A stretch of 64,000 nt of DNA from NCBI GenBank assembly GCA_026702755.1, contig JAPPBX010000068.1:1-64000 (forward strand). The letters run 5' to 3'. This document shows, piece by piece, positions 33,512 to 42,609 of this stretch. The DNA is from Candidatus Poribacteria bacterium (GTDB taxonomy: Bacteria; Poribacteria; WGA-4E; WGA-3G). How positions within the stretch are numbered: the stretch's first letter is position 1; every line of letters starts with the position of its first letter. The position numbers were made by a program, and so were the translations under genes. The notes beneath the pieces were generated by a model. It worked only from the letters and a program-made list of their open reading frames with translations, made no database searches and was not told the origin of the DNA.

Positions 33512-35851
33512 CTATGCTGCCTTATCAGATCCGGTACCGACTTTGCTTTTTAAGTGTTGTAAGGGGATTTTCAGAGCGAAATTGCTCCCTTTCCCTTCTT
33601 CGCTTTTCACACTAATTTCGCCGCCATGCAGTTCAATGAGTCTATGTGTCAATGCTAACCCAAGCCCGGTTCCGCCATACCGCCGAGATTTTGACGTATC
33701 AATCTGTGTGAACGGAGCGAAGAGTTTCGCTTGATCTTCTTCAGCGATACCTATACCGGTATCAATAACCTGGGCACGTAGTTCTGTATCGGTCACTTCT
33801 ACTTCCGTTGCCACCTTACCGCCTTCTGGTGTGAATTTCACTGCGTTGGAGAGTAAGTTGTAGAAGATCTGTTTGATTTTAACCCGATCAGCCTCAATCA
33901 TACCGTTCCGATTATAGTTCAAGGTGAGATCCAAATCTTTCTTTACAGCAAGCGCAGTGATAATAGCGTTCACCTCCTCAACAGCTTCAACAATAGAGAA
34001 TATTTCCAGTTGTAGTGCCATTTTTCCAGCCTCGATTTTTGACAGGTCGAGGATGTCGTTAATCATTTCCAGTAGATGTTGACCACTAATATGGATGTCA
34101 TTGACACATTCCCGCTGCTCAGCGTTGATACTCCCGACGAGTTCATCCCGCAGAATCTCAGCGAATCCAATAATTGCATTCAAGGGTGTCCGCAACTCGT
34201 GGCTCATATTTGCGAGGAAGTCACTTTTTGCGCGGCTTGCGTATTCAGCGGTTTCCTTGGCATGTTGCATTACTTCTTGGGTTTTTATTCGCTCTGTAAT
34301 ATCGAGTGCCATACTAATACCCAAGTGTCTTTTACTCGGACCCGGAAGTTCACCAAGCAACGATGAACTAAACTCCCAAATCTGTTTTTTGCCAGACTTG
34401 GTAAAAATTTCGTACTCGCCCTCTGCTACACGCTCCGTAGAACTATACAATTGGGTAAGATGTGCTTTGATCTTCTCAGCTTCCTGATGATTCGCCTGCT
34501 CCAACCATTTTGAGACTGTAGGCATATCTTCAAGAGTGTACCCGGTTAATTCTGTCCACGCCCGGCTAATTTGCAAGACTTCACCATCCTCGGCATGAAT
34601 CATGATAGGTAGGGGTGCGTTCAGTACGGCACGACGAAAACGCTCTTCGCTGTGCTGCAATTCAATTTCCGCTCGCTTCCGATCCGTGATATTCGTTGAT
34701 GCCATCACGAACCCAACCAATTCTCCATCCTGTTGAATTGGACCGATGCAGGATGCGTACCAATATCCACTTATCAGTCCCTGAACTTCATAGGTTGCAA
34801 CTTCGCCAGTTTCGATTACTCGGGCACAGGCTTCCCTGAACCCTTTATGATGTTCTTCAGCGAGAAATTCAAAGACGCTTTTTCCGACGATGTCTTGAGG
34901 TGTTAATCCGAGGGTAGGGGGGAGTCTGTTGATAAATTCAAGGCGATAGTCAAGGGCCATCGTTGAGATGAGGTCGGGTACACTTTCAACAAGAGAACGC
35001 CAGTTTGCTTCCGAATCTCGGACAGCTTGTTGTGCGCGATAGTACTCAGTTATATCTCGTGAAATGCCGCACGTTCCATTTATACGTCCATCTCTATCTC
35101 GAATTGGAACTTTGGTCGTTGAGACCCACGTATCTTGTTCGTTGGGCCAAGTCTCTTTTTCCTGTATACCTTCAATTGGTTTTCCAGATTCGATGACATC
35201 TTGCTCGTCCTGATACGCCTGTTGGGCATGTTCACGGGTAAAGAAATCAAAATCCGTTTTATTGACTGCCTCGGCGGGATTCTTTAGACCGAACCGTTCC
35301 GCCAAAGAGCGATTGATTCGTATGAACCGGCTCTCCAGATCCTTGAAGTAGATGTGGTCGGGTGTATTCTCCATTAGGGTATGCAGCAGATCACCCTCTT
35401 GCGCGCGCTTCGCTGCCAATTGCTGAAAGCGGGTTTCACTCTCTTTCAATTTCGCTTCCAGTCGTTTTCGTGGCGTGATATCTGTTGCGACGACGTAACA
35501 GCCTTGTTTTTTGGGATCTTTTGTTATGCGCCATCTTAACCACTTGTAAGACTCATCTTTGCATTGAAATCGGCTTTCAAAGGTAGCAGTATGGCTTTTA
35601 CCTGTTTTTACCTTCTCAATTTCGGTGAGTGTGCCTTGCCGTTCCTTCGGATGTACAAACACATGCCATTTCGGACTTTGGAGTTCCGATTTAGTAAATC
35701 CGAGAGTTTCTTCCCACGCCAAATTGAAAGCAAGGAAACTACCGTCACAACTGATATATCCGAACATATCCGTGGCAATTTCCAAAAGACAGTTAGGATC
35801 AACAATTTCGTCCGTTAATATATGTTTGCGAACGTCATCCTTAGGTTCCAT
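33512..35851 (-). CDS. Multi-PAS sensor histidine kinase
   Basis: 779 residues from the ATG at 35851, preceded by GGTGGGGGT; a GTG at 35884 gives 11 more residues. Four PAS domains follow one another: about 20-140, 160-285, 290-405 and 415-540. Then come HisKA (phospho-His in NMSHELRTPLNAIIGF) and an HATPase domain (N-box QIFYNLLSNAVKFTPEGG, G-boxes DTGIGI and GGTGLGLALTH). No membrane helix was seen, so it should sense a cytoplasmic signal; no ligand can be named. Its receivers are most likely the two genes downstream. Confidence 0.95.
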   Translation of the reverse strand: MEPKDDVRKHILTDEIVDPNCLLEIATDMFGYISCDGSFLAFNLAWEETLGFTKSELQSPKWHVFVHPKERQGTLTEIEKVKTGKSHTATFESRFQCKDESYKWLRWRITKDPKKQGCYVVATDITPRKRLEAKLKESETRFQQLAAKRAQEGDLLHTLMENTPDHIYFKDLESRFIRINRSLAERFGLKNPAEAVNKTDFDFFTREHAQQAYQDEQDVIESGKPIEGIQEKETWPNEQDTWVSTTKVPIRDRDGRINGTCGISRDITEYYRAQQAVRDSEANWRSLVESVPDLISTMALDYRLEFINRLPPTLGLTPQDIVGKSVFEFLAEEHHKGFREACARVIETGEVATYEVQGLISGYWYASCIGPIQQDGELVGFVMASTNITDRKRAEIELQHSEERFRRAVLNAPLPIMIHAEDGEVLQISRAWTELTGYTLEDMPTVSKWLEQANHQEAEKIKAHLTQLYSSTERVAEGEYEIFTKSGKKQIWEFSSSLLGELPGPSKRHLGISMALDITERIKTQEVMQHAKETAEYASRAKSDFLANMSHELRTPLNAIIGFAEILRDELVGSINAEQRECVNDIHISGQHLLEMINDILDLSKIEAGKMALQLEIFSIVEAVEEVNAIITALAVKKDLDLTLNYNRNGMIEADRVKIKQIFYNLLSNAVKFTPEGGKVATEVEVTDTELRAQVIDTGIGIAEEDQAKLFAPFTQIDTSKSRRYGGTGLGLALTHRLIELHGGEISVKSEEGKGSNFALKIPLQHLKSKVGTGSDKAA

Positions 35852-35903
35852 ATTTACCCCCACCGGGTGCGAGGTAGGAAGCACCTTTGTGAGTTGGGCA
35901 GGT

Positions 35904-36665
35904 TTACTTTGTCACGAGTACTGCACGACTTGCTAATTTTACAACGGTTTGCGTGGTGCTTTGGAAAACGAGTTCATATAATCTTCCGTGATGACTTGCG
36001 CTGAGGGCGATGAGATCACAGTCATTCTCCTCTGCGTTCTCTAAGATATTTGCTACTGTAAAGCCGCGAGCCGTAAGGAAATCGGCTTGAACGTCATAAT
36101 ATTTCAAGTAGGCTTCCATCTGTTGCTGAATCTGTGTTGCTTCAGGCTGCGTGCTTGAAAGGGCGAGTCCAAGAATCCCAGCTTTTGTCAATTCTCCGAT
36201 TTCAGCGACAAGCCCTAAGGCATGGTCAGAATAAGTGTCGCCGTGATGGACGGCGAGAATCTTGCGCAGTAGTGTGCATTGTTCGTGCACCACGATAATA
36301 GGTCTCGTGATATGCAAAAGTACGTCGTCAATTTGGTTCTGAATAAGCTTAAGGCGACGTTTCCTTATATCTTCAGGGAGCCCGACGACAACAAGATCAG
36401 CGGAGTGTGCTTTTTCGCAGATCATCTGTCGTGGGTTGCCAGCGACCGCCTCGACGTGGTAGTCCAAAAAATCGTAGAGTGAACATTCCGCTTCTGTCCG
36501 ACGTAGAACAGTCGCTGCGACATCAGCGTTTCCGCCGTGCTGGCTGTCTTGGAAGAAAACACACGATAGGTGCGTTCCTAAAAGCACCGCCAATTGCCCG
36601 GCATATTCAAAGGCATTTTTTTCATAATCCGTATCGCCGATGGCAACGAGGATATTTTTTATCAT
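35904..36665 (-). CDS. Tandem universal stress protein
   Basis: 253 residues from the ATG at 36665, which has AAGGGG upstream; the frame opens 15 codons earlier. Two UspA-like folds: about 1-130 (NILVAIGDTDYEKNAFEYAG, DLVVVGLPEDIRKRRLKLI, RPIIVVHE) and 135-253 (KILAVHHGDTYSDHALGLV, DLIALSASHHGRLYELVF, RAVLVTK). The usual GxxG-x9-GS ATP motif is not clear in either half, so ATP binding is doubtful. It stands in the same minus-strand signalling block as the kinase and STAS genes. Confidence 0.85.
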   Translation of the reverse strand: MIKNILVAIGDTDYEKNAFEYAGQLAVLLGTHLSCVFFQDSQHGGNADVAATVLRRTEAECSLYDFLDYHVEAVAGNPRQMICEKAHSADLVVVGLPEDIRKRRLKLIQNQIDDVLLHITRPIIVVHEQCTLLRKILAVHHGDTYSDHALGLVAEIGELTKAGILGLALSSTQPEATQIQQQMEAYLKYYDVQADFLTARGFTVANILENAEENDCDLIALSASHHGRLYELVFQSTTQTVVKLASRAVLVTK

Positions 36666-36769
36666 GAGACATCCCCTTATAAGCGCAAGGCAGTAGAACG
36701 TTACCCGCAAGTTTCCGATATTCGTAAGACTGCTTGCGCTACAACAAAACTAAAGTTAGCCTAATCTCA

Positions 36770-37120
36770 TTAGGGGTGCTGTAGCAAGGCAGCAACAGCA
36801 TCATCCTCGCTTTCAAAACTTTTGAAAACGGTGATTAATCGCGCCATGACAATGAGATTTTTGACATGCTTGTTTACATTAATCACTGCTATCTGCCCGC
36901 CACGCGGATGGATATCGGAATAGATTTTCATGAGTGCACCGAGCCCGGAACTATCCATCCCAGTTACTTCTTTAAAGTCAAAGAGTAGTTTGGGAGGTGA
37001 GGTCTCGCCTCCAAGTGCGTCCTCTACAGTTTCCGAAAACTCTTTGACACCTGGGGTGATAATCCTACCGCTCAGCCTGAAAATAACGATCCCTTCCTTC
37101 TCAGACACGGTGATTGGCAT
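36770..37120 (-). CDS. STAS-domain anti-sigma factor antagonist
   Basis: 116 residues with AGGAGT before the ATG. One STAS domain with TGMDSSGLGALMKIYSDIHP as phosphorylation-site region, then GGQIAVINVNKHVKNLIVMA. Similar to its neighbour at 37181-37528, 60 bases upstream. The two may be phosphorylated by one shared kinase or by separate ones. Confidence 0.9.
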   Translation of the reverse strand: MPITVSEKEGIVIFRLSGRIITPGVKEFSETVEDALGGETSPPKLLFDFKEVTGMDSSGLGALMKIYSDIHPRGGQIAVINVNKHVKNLIVMARLITVFKSFESEDDAVAALLQHP

Positions 37121-37180
37121 AGTATACTCCTAACGCTACCGCCCATTTTAATTGTTAGGTGGGTTTCCCCATCACAACAC

Positions 37181-37528
37181 TTAACCTTCGTTTGACAGTG
37201 CCGAAATTGCAGCATCCTCGGTATCAAAATGTTCAAAGATACTGACGAGTCGGCTACGGACTATCAGGTTTTTGATATTTGTTCCGACATTGATGACCCC
37301 GATACGACCTTTCTTTCGCGTTGCAGCGACATGGGCACCCATTAGCGTACCGAGACCAGAACTGTCCATCATATTGACCCGGTCAAAATTAATGAGGATG
37401 CGTGGTGCTTCGGACGCATCTATCTGTGAAGTGATTGCTTCCCGTAATTCGGATACTGAAGCTCCCATTATTTTCCCGCTCGGTTCCAAAATCGCAACGC
37501 CATCTCTCTGGCGAATCGTAGTTGCCAT
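37181..37528 (-). CDS. STAS-domain anti-sigma factor antagonist
   Basis: 115 residues with GGAGAGA before the ATG. STAS fold with NMMDSSGLGTLMGAHVAA as phosphorylation-site region. It is closest to the plus-strand STAS gene at 21239-21586, about 16 kb away, which suggests a fairly recent duplication. It heads the minus-strand signalling series. Confidence 0.92.
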   Translation of the reverse strand: MATTIRQRDGVAILEPSGKIMGASVSELREAITSQIDASEAPRILINFDRVNMMDSSGLGTLMGAHVAATRKKGRIGVINVGTNIKNLIVRSRLVSIFEHFDTEDAAISALSNEG

Positions 37529-37744
37529 GATTCTCTCCTTCTTCGTTTGCTTAGAAACTGAAATGTCAACCCACTTTTTTAAATTCTACACTATTTCAAA
37601 CTATTTGTCAATATCCAATTTAGATGCAAGTGCACGAATATTTTGTCAAGCGTTAGGATTGAGATAGATTATCTTTTTTTGTCTAATTTTCTGATTACAC
37701 GGATTGCACACAAAAACTTTAGACGCTCACACCGTCAGATTTTG

Positions 37745-37773
37745 TTTGTTTTTAACACCGAAACAGAGTATAA
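37745..37773 (+). promoter_or_regulatory. Promoter of radC
   Basis: TTGTTT, 17 bases, TATAAT, about 35 bases before the radC ATG. Confidence 0.7.
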
Positions 37774-37807
37774 TAGTGGCGAATTTATATTGGCAGAAAG
37801 GAAAACA

Positions 37808-38551
37808 ATGTACAAAGCGAACCCTCGAATTAAGGATCTCCCCGAGGATGAACGTCCCCGTGAAAGACTCCGTAAATATGGACCAGAGAGCCTGAGAGAT
37901 TCCGATCTCTTAGCCCTCATTCTCAAAAGTGGCTTCAAAGGGACAACAGCTGTTCAACTTGGCGAACAGATTCTCACGGCGTTTGAAGGTGATCTGAAGC
38001 GGATGGCTGATAACAGACTCAAGCAATTTGAGAAAATTAAAGGCGTTGGTGAAGCGAAAGCGGCACAGATCGTCGCGGCGTTTGAACTCGGAAAACGGTT
38101 GGCACGCTTTCATGCGGATCGCGACAAGATTACGTCTCCAGCTGATGTTGCAGACCTGATGATGTCTAAAATGCGGTACTTACAGAAAGAAGTCGTTTGT
38201 GTCTTGTGCCTTGATACCAAAGGCGGTGTGACAACCAAAGGTGTCGCTGGTGATTTGGGTGGCGATTTGACTTGGGGGAAAAAATTGTCAGAGGGAACAG
38301 TTTTTGAAGGCACTCTAAACGCGAGCGTTTTTCACCCACGCGAAATCTTCCGATTCGCGATTGAGGAGTCAGCGAATTCAATCGTTCTTGTTCATAACCA
38401 CCCATCCGGCGATCCGCAGCCGAGTCAAGAGGACATTCGAGCGACAAAACAGTTAATTGAGGCTGGAAATCAAATCGGGATTAAGGTGCTGGATCACATC
38501 ATCATTGGCGACGGGATATTTGTTAGTCTGAAAGAGGAAAATCTCATTTGA
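37808..38551 (+). CDS. radC: RadC-family JAB/MPN domain protein
   Basis: 247 residues from the ATG at 37808 (MYKANPRIKDLPEDERPRER), with AAAGGAAAA upstream; the open frame reaches 37643, but a promoter lies inside that stretch. A helix-hairpin-helix pair covers about 50-100 (QFEKIKGVGEAKAAQIVAAF). The metal-dependent JAMM domain lies from about 125 on, with the signature HNHPSGDPQPSQED (about 196-209). The family was named after a repair phenotype since questioned; its true role is unsettled. The gene stands alone between convergent clusters. Confidence 0.93.
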   Translation: MYKANPRIKDLPEDERPRERLRKYGPESLRDSDLLALILKSGFKGTTAVQLGEQILTAFEGDLKRMADNRLKQFEKIKGVGEAKAAQIVAAFELGKRLARFHADRDKITSPADVADLMMSKMRYLQKEVVCVLCLDTKGGVTTKGVAGDLGGDLTWGKKLSEGTVFEGTLNASVFHPREIFRFAIEESANSIVLVHNHPSGDPQPSQEDIRATKQLIEAGNQIGIKVLDHIIIGDGIFVSLKEENLI

Positions 38552-38561
38552 GGGCGCGGAT

Positions 38562-39305
38562 TTAGGACGCACTCCGTTGTCGGATCACCTCGTATAACAG
38601 AACACCGGCAGCCACTGACACATTGAGGGATTCAATCTTTCCTAACATCGGTAAATAAACAAGATAGTCGCACTTTTGCTTGACTAACCGCCGAATGCCT
38701 TTACCTTCACTTCCTAAGACAAGGCACAACGGCACCCTAAAATCCGCATCTGTATACGGACAAGAGGCATCCTCGGTAGCAGCACCAGCAACCCAGATAC
38801 CCGCGTTTTTAAGTGTGTCTAAGGTTTGTGCAACGTTTGTTACTCTAACGATAGGGATATGTGTGGATGCACCTGCTGATGCTTTGTGCACAGCGGTTGT
38901 AATACCAGCAGCACGGTTCTTTGGGATGAGAACAGCATCAGCATTCACGGCATCGGCAGTCCGGAGGATCGCGCCAAGGTTCCTTGGGTCTTGAATGTTG
39001 TCTAACATGACTAACAACGCGTTGTGCTTACTGCGTTCTATTTTCGCGAGTATTGATTGTAAGTCATTATAGCGCGTCGGGTTGACAAGGGCGATGACCC
39101 CTTGATGTGGTAAAGAGGGTTCGATCCTATCCAACTCGCGTCGGGTGCAACGTTTTATAGGGACACCTGCTTCTGTTGCCATTGCGACAATACGGCGAAT
39201 ACGGGAATGGGTTGTGCCTTCAGCAATCCAGATTTTTTCTATCTTTTGAGTCCCGTGCTGTAGGTACTCTATAACTGGGTTTCTGCCAACAATGTATTCG
39301 GGCAT
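38562..39305 (-). CDS. rlmB: 23S rRNA 2'-O-ribose methyltransferase, TrmH/SpoU family
   Basis: 247 residues. N-terminal substrate-binding domain about 1-80 (YIVGRNPVIEYLQ, then LPHQGVIALV). SPOUT knot domain follows with motif 1 NIQDPRNLGAILRTADA, motif 2 LVLGSEGKGI and motif 3 IESLNVSVAAGVLLYEVIR. RlmB methylates G2251 of 23S rRNA in E. coli; relatives act on other positions, so the target is inferred. It is the last gene of the leftward series starting with the Ser/Thr kinase. Confidence 0.9.
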   Translation of the reverse strand: MPEYIVGRNPVIEYLQHGTQKIEKIWIAEGTTHSRIRRIVAMATEAGVPIKRCTRRELDRIEPSLPHQGVIALVNPTRYNDLQSILAKIERSKHNALLVMLDNIQDPRNLGAILRTADAVNADAVLIPKNRAAGITTAVHKASAGASTHIPIVRVTNVAQTLDTLKNAGIWVAGAATEDASCPYTDADFRVPLCLVLGSEGKGIRRLVKQKCDYLVYLPMLGKIESLNVSVAAGVLLYEVIRQRSAS

Positions 39306-39344
39306 ATTGGAGTATGGGCGAATAGGGTTATCCGCCCTTACAGG

Positions 39345-39584
39345 TTAGTCCCCACGAATGAATTTAATATCTGGACCGCGCGGCTCAATCTTAATATCTG
39401 GGTCTGCGGTTTGGCATCCGACACAGGTGATGTCACCGATATTTGCATTCTCCATGCGCGGTGCAAGTTTTCCCAACTTAAACACAAACCCTAAGATGTC
39501 ACCTGCCGGAATTTTCTGATCACATGAATCGCAGGGAATAGCTACCCCCGATTTGACTTTCGCTAAAAGTTCTGATGCTTTCAT
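39345..39584 (-). CDS. Small zinc-ribbon-like protein
   Basis: 79 residues from the ATG at 39584, with AAAGGCAA upstream; a longer frame to 39713 runs into iolD and is rejected. Two CxxC pairs (CDSC near residue 18 and CVGC near 54) should bind one zinc. The end is basic and Pro-containing (IKIEPRGPDIKFIRGD). No family recognised. It lies 26 bases after iolD and 39 before rlmB. Confidence 0.6.
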   Translation of the reverse strand: MKASELLAKVKSGVAIPCDSCDQKIPAGDILGFVFKLGKLAPRMENANIGDITCVGCQTADPDIKIEPRGPDIKFIRGD

Positions 39585-39610
39585 GACTTGCCTTTCGTTC
39601 GCAAAATTGA

Positions 39611-41476
39611 TTAGAGAAAGTAACGCTCTTTTTGCTTGTCCGATTCGTACTCTTCGTACGCCTCCTGCGCCGAGTCCACTTCGGAGACTTGGGCAACAGG
39701 CACATCCCACCACGATTCGTAGCGCGGAACCCCTTGGTAGTAATCTACATCAATCTTCACGACGGTTGTATGCGCTGCTTCGCGCGCCTCATGCAGGGCG
39801 GCTTTCAGACTTTGCAAGGTTGTCGCCTCAATTACCTTGGCACCAAGACTGGCGGCATTTGCAGCGAGATCTACCGGTAAAAAATCTCCTTCAAGTTCAC
39901 CGCTTTCTTCGTCCCGATAGCGAAAGCGGGTAGCGAAGCCTTGGACACCGGTCGCCCGAGACAATCCACCGATGCTGCTATGCCCCTCGTTGTTCACGAG
40001 CACGACAATTAGTTTGTAACCTTCCTGAATTGACGTGATGATTTCCTGTGCCAACATCAAGTATGAACCGTCGCCCACCATGACATAGACATCACGACTC
40101 GGATCAGCCATTTTGATGCCTAATCCACCAGCGATTTCGTATCCCATACACGAGTAACCGTATTCCAAGTGGTACTGCTTCGGATTACGGGTTCGCCACA
40201 ACTTATGTAAGTCGCCGGGAAGGCTACCCGCGGCGCAGACCATAACATCCTCAGGACGCGAAAATTCGTTCACCACGCCAATCACTTCACTTTGACTTGG
40301 CAACGGCGTATGTCCAAGGTGATAGAGTCGATCTACCTCTTCTTCCCATTCGTCCCGATATTTCTCAATTTGCGCGGCATAGGTTGCGTCAACGCGGTAG
40401 TCTCCTACAGCAGCGGCAAGCTCCTCAAGCGCGACACGGGCATCTGCAACTAACGGTAAAGCCGCATGTTTATACGCATCAAACTCAGCAACGTTGATAT
40501 TGATGAAACGGACGTTCGGGTTTTGGAAAGCAGTTTTGGAAGCAGTTGTGAAGTCGCTTAAGCGTGTACCGATCGCGATCACTAAATCCGCCTCTCGTGC
40601 GGTAATGTTCGCTCCGGGTGTTCCAGTTGCTCCTATTGCCCCAAGATTCTGTGGATGATTGTATGACAGCGAACCTTTTCCAGCGAAGGTTTCACCGACA
40701 GGAATACCGGTTTGTTCTACAAATTGGGCAAGTTGCGCTGTGGCTTCGCTATAGATAACACCACCACCGGCGATGATTAAGGGACGTTCACTCTCACGAA
40801 TCCATGCGACTGCCCGATTAAACAAATCCGCATCAGCACGGGGGCGGGATATAGTATAAACGCGCTTTTCAAACAGTTGTGCGGGATAATCGAACGCCTC
40901 GGCTTGTACATCTTGCGGAAGTGCTAAAGTTACAGTCCCTGTTTCCGCCTGTGATGTCAGCACCCGCATCGCTTCTGGCAGTGCAGTGATTATCTGTTCT
41001 GGTCGATTAATCCGATCCCAATAGCGTGAGATTGGCTTGAAGCAATCGTTCACCGAGTAATCTTGTGAACTCGGAGACTCCAATTGTTGTAAAACTGGAG
41101 CAACTAAACGGGTGGAGAAAATGTCCCCCGGTAGTAAGAGGACGGGTATCCGGTTAATTGTTGCCCCCGCTGCACCAGTAATCATATTCGTTGCGCCTGG
41201 TCCGATAGACGTTGTGCAGGCAAAGGTTCGCAGGCGGTTGCTCATCTTGGCAAATGCGGCGGCGGTGTGCACCATTGATTGCTCGTTCCGAGTCTGATAG
41301 AAACGGAAGGAATCGGAATACTGATGTAACGCCTGTCCGATACCGGCAACGTTTCCGTGACCGAAGATTCCGAACATACCGGCGAAAAATTGGGTTTCGT
41401 TCCCGTCTCGTTCAACATATTGTTGTTGAAGAAATTGGACGATGGCTTGTCCCATCGTGAGTTTTCGTGTTTCCAT
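39611..41476 (-). CDS. iolD: 3D-(3,5/4)-trihydroxycyclohexane-1,2-dione hydrolase
   Basis: 621 residues from the ATG at 41476, which has AAGGAAA upstream; the open frame runs further into iolC but is rejected. A thiamine-diphosphate enzyme that opens the ring of the inositol breakdown intermediate to 5-deoxyglucuronate. N-terminal FGIFGHGNVAGIGQALHQ and the cofactor Glu region YQTRNEQSMVHTAAAFAK. The C-terminal cofactor motif is VMVGDGSYLML...VVLVNNEGHSS (GDG...NN), and SIGGLSRATGVQGF is typical of IolD. It follows iolC by about 125 bases. iolB, iolE and iolG are not in this window. Confidence 0.93.
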   Translation of the reverse strand: METRKLTMGQAIVQFLQQQYVERDGNETQFFAGMFGIFGHGNVAGIGQALHQYSDSFRFYQTRNEQSMVHTAAAFAKMSNRLRTFACTTSIGPGATNMITGAAGATINRIPVLLLPGDIFSTRLVAPVLQQLESPSSQDYSVNDCFKPISRYWDRINRPEQIITALPEAMRVLTSQAETGTVTLALPQDVQAEAFDYPAQLFEKRVYTISRPRADADLFNRAVAWIRESERPLIIAGGGVIYSEATAQLAQFVEQTGIPVGETFAGKGSLSYNHPQNLGAIGATGTPGANITAREADLVIAIGTRLSDFTTASKTAFQNPNVRFININVAEFDAYKHAALPLVADARVALEELAAAVGDYRVDATYAAQIEKYRDEWEEEVDRLYHLGHTPLPSQSEVIGVVNEFSRPEDVMVCAAGSLPGDLHKLWRTRNPKQYHLEYGYSCMGYEIAGGLGIKMADPSRDVYVMVGDGSYLMLAQEIITSIQEGYKLIVVLVNNEGHSSIGGLSRATGVQGFATRFRYRDEESGELEGDFLPVDLAANAASLGAKVIEATTLQSLKAALHEAREAAHTTVVKIDVDYYQGVPRYESWWDVPVAQVSEVDSAQEAYEEYESDKQKERYFL

Positions 41477-41601
41477 ATCTTTTATTTTCCTTGCGGTTCG
41501 TTGAGGAGGGTTTTCTGAGAACGCTCCTTTCCCTTGAGGAAAATGCTTCTCCTTTACTAAAGTGGTGTATGTCTGCGGTCCGAGGCCCCAGACAAGATAT
41601 G

Positions 41602-42609
41602 TTACCATCCGCCGCGTTCGGCGACAAATTCGTCAACTTCGGACATTGTCGGCATAAAATTGGCACAACCGTGCCGCGTTACGACAATTGCACCGGTTGC
41701 GTTGCCAAGGCGGGCAGATTTTTCCCAATCCCAACCGCTGAGATGACCGTAAATAAAACCGCTCGCGAAGGCATCTCCGGCACCAAGCGTATTGTAGACC
41801 TCAACTGGAAACGGCTCGGCGTGAATGACTTCGCCGTTCGTTAGATAAACATCCGCGCCTTCAATACCACGTTTTACGATGAGTGCCTCTGGACCGGCAC
41901 CTAAAAGCGTCTCAATAGCAACTGCCATATCACCCTCAATCGTTGGATTTGAGATTTGAGAGTGTTCAATTGTCAGTTGTGAAGCATTTGTAAGCGTGGC
42001 TGCTTTGATTTCCTCTTCTGTTCCGATAGCGATATCAATATAGCGCAAGGCAGATCTCATAACAACACCAAACGCTCTTGGATCGTGCCACTGATCTGCT
42101 CGGAAATCAAGGTCGAGGAAGACACGATTGCCGAGTACTTGTGTCTGTTCTGCAGCATAGAGGGTCGCGCTACGGCTCGGTTCTTTGCTCAAGCCTGTCC
42201 CGGATATCAGCACTGCTCGACTTTCAGCGATCGGTGCAGCGAGAACATCGTCAATGGTGAGTTCAATATCCGCGCAGTTGTCGCGGTAATAGATTAATGG
42301 AAACCGATCTGGTGGTTCAATACCCAGCACGACAGCACTCGTTCGGTGTCCCGGTTTCTGTGGAATAAACTGGGTCTCAACGCCTTCGTTTTTCAAAAAT
42401 TTGAGCAGAAACTCCCCGACAGGATCCTCGCCGATGGCGGTAAGGAGCACGGCTTGAAATCCGAGCCGCTGAATACCGACACTGATGTTCGTGGGACATC
42501 CACCGACAAAGGCACCGAAACTTTTAATGTCTGGAAATGCGGCACCGATGTCATTCGCGTAGAGGTCTAAAGAACTTCGTCCGATTGTGAGAATATCGTA
42601 AGTTTTCAT
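41602..42609 (-). CDS. iolC: 5-dehydro-2-deoxygluconokinase
   Basis: 335 residues, PfkB fold. ILTIGRSSLDLYANDIGAAF and GAFVGGCPTNISVGIQRLG at the N-terminus are characteristic of IolC, and YNTLGAGDAFASGFIYGHL carries the catalytic Asp. It phosphorylates 2-deoxy-5-keto-gluconate in inositol breakdown. The start overlaps the end of the HpcH-type aldolase gene by 4 bases (ATGA), so translation is coupled. Confidence 0.93.
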   Translation of the reverse strand: MKTYDILTIGRSSLDLYANDIGAAFPDIKSFGAFVGGCPTNISVGIQRLGFQAVLLTAIGEDPVGEFLLKFLKNEGVETQFIPQKPGHRTSAVVLGIEPPDRFPLIYYRDNCADIELTIDDVLAAPIAESRAVLISGTGLSKEPSRSATLYAAEQTQVLGNRVFLDLDFRADQWHDPRAFGVVMRSALRYIDIAIGTEEEIKAATLTNASQLTIEHSQISNPTIEGDMAVAIETLLGAGPEALIVKRGIEGADVYLTNGEVIHAEPFPVEVYNTLGAGDAFASGFIYGHLSGWDWEKSARLGNATGAIVVTRHGCANFMPTMSEVDEFVAERGGW

